Shown: positions 1-6,859 of the stretch, piece after piece | How the letters are laid out: each line of letters opens with the position of its first letter | How positions within the stretch are numbered: the first letter of the stretch is position 1 | Made by a program: the position numbers and the translations under genes | Notes under the pieces: generated by a model | What the model was told of the DNA's origin: nothing | The model's database searches: none | The model's input: only the letters and a program-made list of their open reading frames with translations | Origin: Thauera sp. | Lineage (GTDB): Bacteria > Pseudomonadota > Gammaproteobacteria > Burkholderiales > Rhodocyclaceae | Length of the DNA stretch: 6,859 bases | Assembly: GCA_003446655.1 (NCBI GenBank) | Contig: DMCZ01000136.1 | Location: 2,675-9,533, forward strand | Reading direction: 5' to 3'

Positions 1-29
1 CCTCACAAGTCACTGATTCGAAACGTTCC

Positions 30-35
30 AGGAAA
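30..35 (+). promoter_or_regulatory. Shine-Dalgarno of serS
   Basis: The purine-rich hexamer AGGAAA ends 8 bases before the ATG at 44, which is a normal spacing and supports that ATG as the start. The leader from position 1 shows no recognisable promoter; it probably lies to the left of the window, or serS is cotranscribed with an upstream gene. Confidence 0.7.
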
Positions 36-43
36 ACTCTCCG

Positions 44-1336
<1,293 letters not shown>

Positions 1337-4300
1337 GGCGAAACGCCCCGTAGCCAGTCCTGCACACTCTCCAGCAGGGACAGCAGGGCTGGCACGAAGA
1401 ACAGCACCAGCAGCGCCGAGAAGCCCAGCCCGAAGGCGATCGAGGTCGCCATCGGGATCAGGAATTGCGCCTGCAGCGAGTGCTCGAAGAGGAGCGGCGT
1501 CAATCCGCCAATGGTCGTCAGCGAGGTGAGCAGCACCGCACGCAGACGGCCGCACGTGGCGCCTACGAGCGCCTCGTGCAGGTCGGCCCCCTTGTGCTGC
1601 AGCTCCTTGAACAGCGTCACCAGGATGATCGAATTGTTCACCACGATGCCGGCAAGCCCGAACAGGCCGAACATCGACAGAATGGTCAGATCGATGTCGA
1701 GGATCCAGTGCCCGAATATCGCACCCGCGAGTCCTAGCGGGATGGCCGACATCACCACCAGCGGCCAGCTCCATGAAGAGAACGACCACACCAGGATGAG
1801 GTAGATCAGCGCCAGGCCGAGGACCAGCCCCGCGCGCATGTCCTCCATGGTTTCGCGCTGGTCCGCGGAGCGCCCCTCGAAGCTGAACTCGAAACCGTAT
1901 TTTTCTGCCAGCTGCGGCAGGGTGTCCGCTTCCAGCCGCGCCTGCACGGCGTTCGCGTTGGTCACGTCGCTGGCAACGGCGGCAGAGACCTCCACCGCCA
2001 GCCGGCCCTGGGCATGGCGCAAGGCCTCGAAGCCGCGACGCGACTCCCAGCTCGCAACGGTGGCAAGCGGCACGAAGCGGCCGTCGGGCAGGCTCACCGT
2101 GATGCGCTCGAACACGTCAAGCCGGCTGCGCTCGTCGCGCGGCAGCATCACCCGTACCTCGAGCTCGTCGCGACCCACCTGGACGAGCTGGGCCAGGGCG
2201 CCGTCGAAGGCCGCGCGCAGCTGGCGGCCGAGGGTCTCGGTGGTGAGCCCCAACGCCTCGCCAGCGGGTGTGAGGCGATACACGAGCTGCTCGCGCCCGT
2301 AGGGCATGTCGTCCTCAGGTTCGCTGACGCCGGGGATGCTGGTCAGCGTCTCGGCCAGTTCGAGCGCTGCGGCCTTGAGCGCGTCGGCGTCGTCGCCGCT
2401 CAGGCGGATGTTGATGTCACGGCCCGGAGGGCCCGACTGGCGGGCGGTGAAGGTGAGCAATTCGATCCCGGCCACCGCAGGCAGCTTCTCGCGCCACACG
2501 GCGAGGAAGCGCTCGTTGCGTACCTCGCGCTGGTCCGGCGGGGTGAGCTCGACCATGATCCCGGCGAGCTGGTCACCACGGGCGCTCGCTCCGCTGCCGC
2601 TACTAATCGTACCGCCGAGCCGCGCTACCGCCGTCTGCACGAGCCCGCCGCCCAGCTCGGCCTCGGCGGCGAACAGGGCACGCTCGAGCTCGGCGAGGAA
2701 GGTCTCGGTTCTGGCGCGTGGGGTGCCGGCGACGAAGGTTGCATTCGCATAGATGACCTGGCCTTCAGGGGTGGGGAAGAACACGAAGCCGATCCGCCCG
2801 CCGGCGATGAGGCCGATCGCAAGCACCATCAACGCACAGGCGATGGCGACCGTGGTACCGCGCCAGGCCAGGGCGCGCTCGACCATGCGGCGAAAGAGGC
2901 CGTCGCGAAAGCCCGAGAACGCGGCGTCCAGCCGGGCGCGCAGGGCCGAATGTTGCAGGGCGGCCGGCCCGGCGAGCGCGCCGCGCAGGTGGGCGGGCAG
3001 GACCAGGAAGCACTCGAGCAGGGATGCCGCGATCACGGCCATCATGACGAAGGGGATGTCGCCGAGGATGTTGCCGATGACCCCGCCCACCATCATCAGC
3101 GGCAGGAAGGCGGCCACCGTGGTGAGCGACGAGGCCAGGACGGGCCCCAGCATCCTGCGTGCGCCGCCGATCGCCGCCTGCGACGGACCTTCGCCCATGT
3201 GGCGGTGCGTATCCGCGTCCTCGCTGACCACGATGGCGTCATCCACGATGATGCCCAGGGCCATGATCAGGGCGAAGAGGCTCATCATGTTGATCGTGCC
3301 GCCGAAGAAAAACATCAGCCCGAGGGTCGCGAGAAACGCCGTCGGGATACCGATCATCACCCACAGCGCGACGCGCGCGGGGAGAAAGAAGTACAGCACC
3401 GCAACGACCAGCAGCAGGCCCGAGAGCCCATTCTTGACGAGAAGCTCGATGCGCTCGCTGATGAGCTGCCACTGGGCGTCGAAGACTTCCAGGGTGATGC
3501 TCGGCGGCAGCGTGGGACGGGTACTCTCCAGCCAGCGCTCGAGCACGCGCGCTGCCTTCAGCGAGTGCCCGTTCTCGCTCCGCTGCAGCTGGAGCTCGAC
3601 CACGCTGTCACCACGCTCGAAGAGCGCGAGCTGATTCGCGCGCGCTTCGCGGCTGATGGTGGCAATTTCGTCCAGGCGCACGATGCCGCGCTCATCGCTA
3701 ACGACCGCGAGCGGCGCAAACGCGTCCGCGCTGCGGCGCTGCTCGAGGCCCCGGATCTCGCGTGCGCCGTCCGCCTCGCCGGCGATGCCGGCCGGGATGT
3801 CGCGTGCGAGCTGCCCGACTCGATCGCCGACTTCGACCAGTGACAGCCCGAGCGTCTCCAGTGCCGCCGACGGGATCTCGATGGCGATACGCTCTTCCGG
3901 CAAGCCGGTGATGCTGACACGATCGATTCCCGCAGCAAGCAGCTCCTGCTCGAAGCGCCGGACCCAGGGGCGCAGCTCCTCGACGCTGCTGCCGCGTACG
4001 AGCAGGCGGGCGATCGGCTCGTAGCGCGATACGCGGCTGACTTCTGGGGTTTCGGCGTCGCGTGGCAGGTTGCGGAACTCGTCGACGCGCTGGCGTACCT
4101 GGTCAAGCGCGAGCAGGGCGTCCGTGCCTTCGTCCAGCTCGAGGGTGATGCTTGCCACCCCTTGCGCCGAGGTGGAGCTCATGCGCTTGAGCCCGTCGAC
4201 GGTCTTCAGGCGCTCCTCGAGCGGGATGGTGATGCCGGTCTCCACGTCCTCGGCCGCGGCGCCGCTCCAGACCACGCGTACCGAGATGACGTCGAGCTCG

Positions 4301-4424
4301 AAGGTCGGGAAGAACTGCACATTCATCCGCGTGAGGCCGATCACGCCGAGGACGAGGGCGAGCAGCATGAGAACGTTGGCGGCGACCTTGTGCCCGGCCA
4401 GGCGCTCGAGCAGGCTGACGTGCT

Positions 4425-5621
4425 TCATCGCGTGGTTCCGACGACCTCGACGGCGAGCCCGTCGATGGCATGCGGCAGATGCGTGGCGAGGATGCGCGTA
4501 CCGGGGCGCAAACCGTCCGTACTTGCAGAGGGACGGACGAGCAGGGTCAGCGCGCTGCCATCACGGCGCTCGCCGGCGCGGTGGACGGCGAGCGCGGCGA
4601 GGCGGCCGTCCTCGCCGATCACGTAGACGCGATCGCCGCCATGCAGCGCGGATGGGGGGATGGGGAATACATCCGTCGTGGTGGGGCGTTCGAGCACTGC
4701 ATTGACGAAGGCGCCCACCGGAACCTTGCTCGCACCGTCCAGGCGCAGCAGGACGTCAACGCCGCGTGCATCGGCCTCGCCACTGATGCGATCGAGGCGT
4801 GCACGCAGCGTGGTCGCGCCGAACTCGGCGTTGGCCTGTAGTGCTTCCCCGCGTGCGAGTGCGGCGCGCAGCTCCTCGGCGTAGATTGCGGGCACGCGGG
4901 CGCGCAGATAGAGAGCGTCCGAGGAGTAGAGGCTGAGCAGGGTCTGCCCGGGCTGGACCTGGTCGCCTGCAGCGACCTCAACTTTGCCGATGCGCGCGGG
5001 GAAGGGCGCGGTGATCTCGCCACGCTCGGCGTCGCGTCGAGCCTCCGCGAGCCTTGCCTGCAACTGAGCAAGCCGGGACGGATGCTCGGCGATGGCCTGC
5101 TGCCGCTGTGACAGTGACAGGCGGACACGGGCAACTTCCTCGCGCGCCTGATCGAAGGCGCTCTCTGCGCCCAGGCGCGCATTCTTGAGGCGCTCAAAAC
5201 GCGCCAGTTTTGCCTCGGCGAGCTGGAGCAGGGAGCGCTCCTGTGAGATCGCCGCCTGATCGTGGCGGTGGCGGATGCGTTCGCGCTCGAGCTCAGCGGC
5301 CGCCTGAGTGATCCGCGGCTCGAGGTCGCGTGGATCCATGCGCGCGAGGACGGCGCCAGCATCCACGCGGTCGCCGTCCCGCACCTTCATCTCGATGATG
5401 CGCCCGGCAACGGGCGCCGCAGCGCGGATACGGTCAGGTGCCTCGATGCGCCCGTACAGGACAAGGGTGGGCCTCAAGTCTGCGCGGACTAGTTCATGTG
5501 CCTCGACCCGCCAGACACGCTCACGCGCTTCCGGGGGTGGTACGACCGGGCGCGTGGCGCGCAGGGCCATGAGGCCGGCTACCGCAAGGAGCAGGATGAG
5601 CAGCGGAACGATACGGCGCAT
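4425..5621 (-). CDS. RND efflux periplasmic adaptor subunit (membrane-fusion protein, HlyD/AcrA-like)
   Basis: This 398-residue adaptor should link the inner-membrane permease to an outer-membrane channel. Residues about 4-20 form a hydrophobic N-terminal helix after two Arg. It has no Cys lipobox, so the protein is probably held by an uncleaved anchor or cleaved without lipidation, unlike lipoprotein AcrA. A first lipoyl half-motif lies at about 67-96 (APVAGRIIEMKV and DGDRVDAGAVLARMD). An Ala/Glu/Arg/Gln-rich alpha-helical hairpin spans about 100-198. The second lipoyl half is at about 202-231 (ITAPFPARIGKVEVAAGD and VQPGQTLLSL). Beta-barrel and membrane-proximal domains follow to the end (for example the IPPSAL segment at 321-326). 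The ATG is preceded by GAAGG six bases upstream. Its stop overlaps the permease start by 4 bases, making an adaptor-permease operon without a channel gene in the window. Cargo is unknown. Confidence 0.94.
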   Translation of the reverse strand: MRRIVPLLILLLAVAGLMALRATRPVVPPPEARERVWRVEAHELVRADLRPTLVLYGRIEAPDRIRAAAPVAGRIIEMKVRDGDRVDAGAVLARMDPRDLEPRITQAAAELERERIRHRHDQAAISQERSLLQLAEAKLARFERLKNARLGAESAFDQAREEVARVRLSLSQRQQAIAEHPSRLAQLQARLAEARRDAERGEITAPFPARIGKVEVAAGDQVQPGQTLLSLYSSDALYLRARVPAIYAEELRAALARGEALQANAEFGATTLRARLDRISGEADARGVDVLLRLDGASKVPVGAFVNAVLERPTTTDVFPIPPSALHGGDRVYVIGEDGRLAALAVHRAGERRDGSALTLLVRPSASTDGLRPGTRILATHLPHAIDGLAVEVVGTTR

Positions 5622-5627
5622 GGGAAA

Positions 5628-5632
5628 CCTTC
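5628..5632 (-). promoter_or_regulatory. Shine-Dalgarno of the adaptor gene
   Basis: On the minus strand GAAGG lies six bases before the ATG at 5621-5619. This fits a ribosome binding site and favours this ATG, which also gives a proper N-terminal hydrophobic helix. Confidence 0.65.
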
Positions 5633-5650
5633 GGAGCCGCGTCGCAGCTC

Positions 5651-5677
5651 ATTCATCAGAGTTTGCTTATTCTAATC
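5651..5677 (-). promoter_or_regulatory. AT-rich patch, possible promoter of the adaptor-permease operon
   Basis: Within the 113-base gap between the J-protein gene and the adaptor gene, 5651-5677 is markedly richer in A and T than its surroundings. On the minus strand it contains TAGAAT (complement of 5669-5674), one mismatch from the -10 consensus and about 47 bases before the adaptor start. No convincing -35 hexamer sits 16-18 bases upstream, so the promoter may need an activator, or the patch may only be a spacer. I see no clear operator palindrome. Confidence 0.3.
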
Positions 5678-5734
5678 CACTGCGTCCGTGGCTGCGCTGC
5701 AGTCATCCTCTGGCTGGCGTGGCGGGGACCCGGA

Positions 5735-6736
5735 TCAGTCGTTCAGCCACTCCGCCTCCCAGCGCGCCAGCTCCGGGAAGTGGCGTGCAGCGCTGTTGCC
5801 AAGGGCCGCTTCCAGTTGCTCGATCAGCGCGTGCAACTGTTTGTCCGGCGCCTGCGGAAGCATCGGATCCAGCTCGATCACCAGGTCTCCGCTCGCGTGC
5901 CGTCCGCGGCCAGGAAAGCCGGCTCCCGGCACGCGCAGCGCGCGCGCGTGGGCAATGCCGGGGTCGAGCACCACGGTGCGCACCCCCGCCGGGTGAGGAA
6001 TCCGCAAGGGGCCGCCGATCAACATCCTGAGCGCGCTGACTGGTCGCTGGAGGATGAGGTTCCGTCCGTCGCGTCGAAAGATGGGGTGGGGCGTCAAGCG
6101 GATGCGCAGGCGCAGGTCTCCACGCGGGCAGTTACCGTCGGGGTGGGCTTCACCCTCGCCGGCGAGCCGCAGTTCGTCATCATCCACCAGGCCCGGGGGA
6201 ATCGTGATCTGCAGCCAACGCTCTGCCATTGTTTCGCCGCTGCCGGCGCAGTGGCTGCAGGGCTGGGTGTTGCGGTAGCCGCGTCCTTCGCATTCAGGGC
6301 AACGCACCAGGCCTTTTGCCCCGCGGATCCGCCCTGATCCGCGACAGGGCTCGCACAACCGGCTGACGCTCAGCGTCTCCACTCCGCTGCCGCCGCAGTG
6401 GCTGCATGCTACCGGTGTGCGCACGCAGACCGGCCGCGTCGCACCCAGGAAGACGTCTTCGAAACTGAGTTCAAGCGTCTGGATGCGATCCGGGCCACGG
6501 GGTGACGCAGGGTCCGCTTCGCCGGGCTCCTCATTCGCGGTGGCTTCCGGCGCCTCGTCGAGCAGCGCGGCGAGCAGGCGGTCATGGGCCTGGCGCAACA
6601 GCTTGAAATGTTCCAGCGCTGCCGGGTCCGGGTTGCGGTCGGGGTGCCACTGCATGGCAAGCTTGCGAAAGGCGCGCTTGATCTGCTGTGTGGTGGCGCC
6701 GGGCTGCAGCCCCAGCAGTGCGTGGGCGTCGGACAT
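5735..6736 (-). CDS. DnaJ-type (class A-like) J-domain co-chaperone lacking the Gly/Phe-rich linker
   Basis: J-domain proteins stimulate the ATPase of DnaK/Hsp70 and deliver substrates to it in the cytoplasm. The 333-residue protein begins with a J-domain (about 3-58) containing the essential HPD at 31-33. Residues about 60-85 form an acidic, Pro/Ala/Glu-rich linker where canonical DnaJ has a Gly/Phe-rich region. The first C-terminal domain starts near 86 and holds a zinc-binding insert with four complete CxxCxGxG repeats: Cys111/114, Cys128/131, Cys146/149 and Cys160/163. Typical client-binding segments follow (LTPHPIFRRDGRNL at 214-227; GDLVIELDPMLP at 283-294). A helical tail spans about 298-333. 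At 333 residues it is shorter than the roughly 375 of canonical DnaJ, mostly because of the linker. No in-frame ATG, GTG or TTG lies between the start and the upstream stop (complement of 6782-6784), so the start is well fixed, though its Shine-Dalgarno is weak. It is not next to dnaK or grpE here, so I do not assign the symbol dnaJ; it is more likely a paralogue. Confidence 0.92.
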   Translation of the reverse strand: MSDAHALLGLQPGATTQQIKRAFRKLAMQWHPDRNPDPAALEHFKLLRQAHDRLLAALLDEAPEATANEEPGEADPASPRGPDRIQTLELSFEDVFLGATRPVCVRTPVACSHCGGSGVETLSVSRLCEPCRGSGRIRGAKGLVRCPECEGRGYRNTQPCSHCAGSGETMAERWLQITIPPGLVDDDELRLAGEGEAHPDGNCPRGDLRLRIRLTPHPIFRRDGRNLILQRPVSALRMLIGGPLRIPHPAGVRTVVLDPGIAHARALRVPGAGFPGRGRHASGDLVIELDPMLPQAPDKQLHALIEQLEAALGNSAARHFPELARWEAEWLND

Positions 6737-6816
6737 CGTGGCGGATCTCTCGGAATCTCGGAAACGCTCAGGGGAGTGAGCTTACCCGAGCGGGCCTGCC
6801 GGCTGAGGGCATCCAC

Positions 6817-6849
6817 AAAAACAAAGCCTGGGACGAAGACTAGGCTTGT
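6817..6849 (-). terminator. Probable Rho-independent terminator of a gene beyond the right edge
   Basis: Read on the minus strand, AAGCCT (complement of 6842-6847) and AGGCTT (complement of 6824-6829) form a 6-pair stem around a 12-base loop. The stem can extend by ACA/TGT if one T is bulged. It is followed by TG and a run of five T (complement of 6817-6821). Stem plus T-run on this strand fits an intrinsic terminator for a minus-strand gene whose coding region lies to the right of the window. It would insulate the J-protein gene, which starts about 80 bases further on and would need its own promoter. Confidence 0.6.
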
Positions 6850-6859
6850 CCGGACAGTG

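Noticed and set aside
1..16. Possible last codons of an upstream plus-strand gene ending in TGA at 14-16.
   Set aside because: Only four codons would be visible, so neither identity nor reality can be judged.
2753..3634. A 293-codon plus-strand frame opposite the permease, Arg/Ser/Pro-rich.
   Set aside because: It overlaps both the permease and the longer shadow frame, has no domain signature and has the biased composition of a frame-shifted high-GC shadow.
2014..3843. A 609-codon open frame on the plus strand, rich in His, Gln, Arg and Gly.
   Set aside because: It lies wholly antisense to the clearly homologous RND permease. In GC-rich DNA the strand opposite a real gene often stays open. 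Its composition is low-complexity and hydrophilic, as expected from the reverse complement of hydrophobic codons, and no family motif is visible.
4619..5362. A 247-codon minus-strand frame inside the adaptor gene.
   Set aside because: It is a same-strand shifted frame of the adaptor, which has clear lipoyl and hairpin domains. The shifted product is Ser/Arg/Pro-rich without motifs.
5308..6337. Plus-strand open frames across the adaptor start, the gap and the J-protein gene.
   Set aside because: They run antisense to two well-supported genes. They could only matter as an antisense transcript, for which no promoter is visible.
6785..6794. Small inverted repeat CCCG-AG-CGGG in the J-protein leader.
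   Set aside because: Four pairs with a two-base loop is expected by chance in such GC-rich DNA, and it has no T-run or known operator form.

Overview
This GC-rich window, with strong G/C preference at third codon positions, looks like an ordinary chromosomal segment of a Gram-negative proteobacterium. The style of the seryl-tRNA synthetase and the other proteins suggests a betaproteobacterium, perhaps of the Rhodocyclales (Thauera/Azoarcus type). That placement is an impression from sequence style, not a computed assignment. A Gram-negative envelope is supported independently by the RND efflux pump with its periplasmic adaptor.

Layout: four complete protein genes fill almost everything. Positions 44-1336 (+) encode seryl-tRNA synthetase (serS). 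Facing it on the minus strand are three co-directional genes, in transcription order: a DnaJ-type J-domain protein (6736-5735), an RND membrane-fusion/adaptor protein (5621-4425) and an RND inner-membrane permease (4428-1297). Adaptor and permease overlap by 4 bases (ATGA) and are surely one operon. The permease runs convergently into serS and the two coding regions overlap tail to tail by 40 bases. No stretch over 300 bases lacks a gene. The only noncoding parts are 1-43 (serS leader with a Shine-Dalgarno), 5622-5734 (adaptor leader, with an AT-rich patch that may hold a promoter) and 6737-6859 (dnaJ-like leader plus a probable minus-strand terminator of a gene lying beyond the right edge).

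How the genes work together: adaptor and permease should form two parts of a proton-driven tripartite efflux pump. No outer-membrane channel and no regulator is encoded here, so these must come from elsewhere. The J-domain protein has the HPD motif and four intact CxxCxGxG zinc motifs but no Gly/Phe-rich linker. It is probably a co-chaperone of DnaK separate from the main DnaK operon. serS is a housekeeping gene with no evident functional link to the others.

I found no mobile element, CRISPR array, RNA gene or clearly new system. The points worth a second look are the serS/permease antisense overlap, the unusual linker of the J-protein, the Asn in place of the transmembrane-10 Lys of the pump, and the terminator at the right edge.
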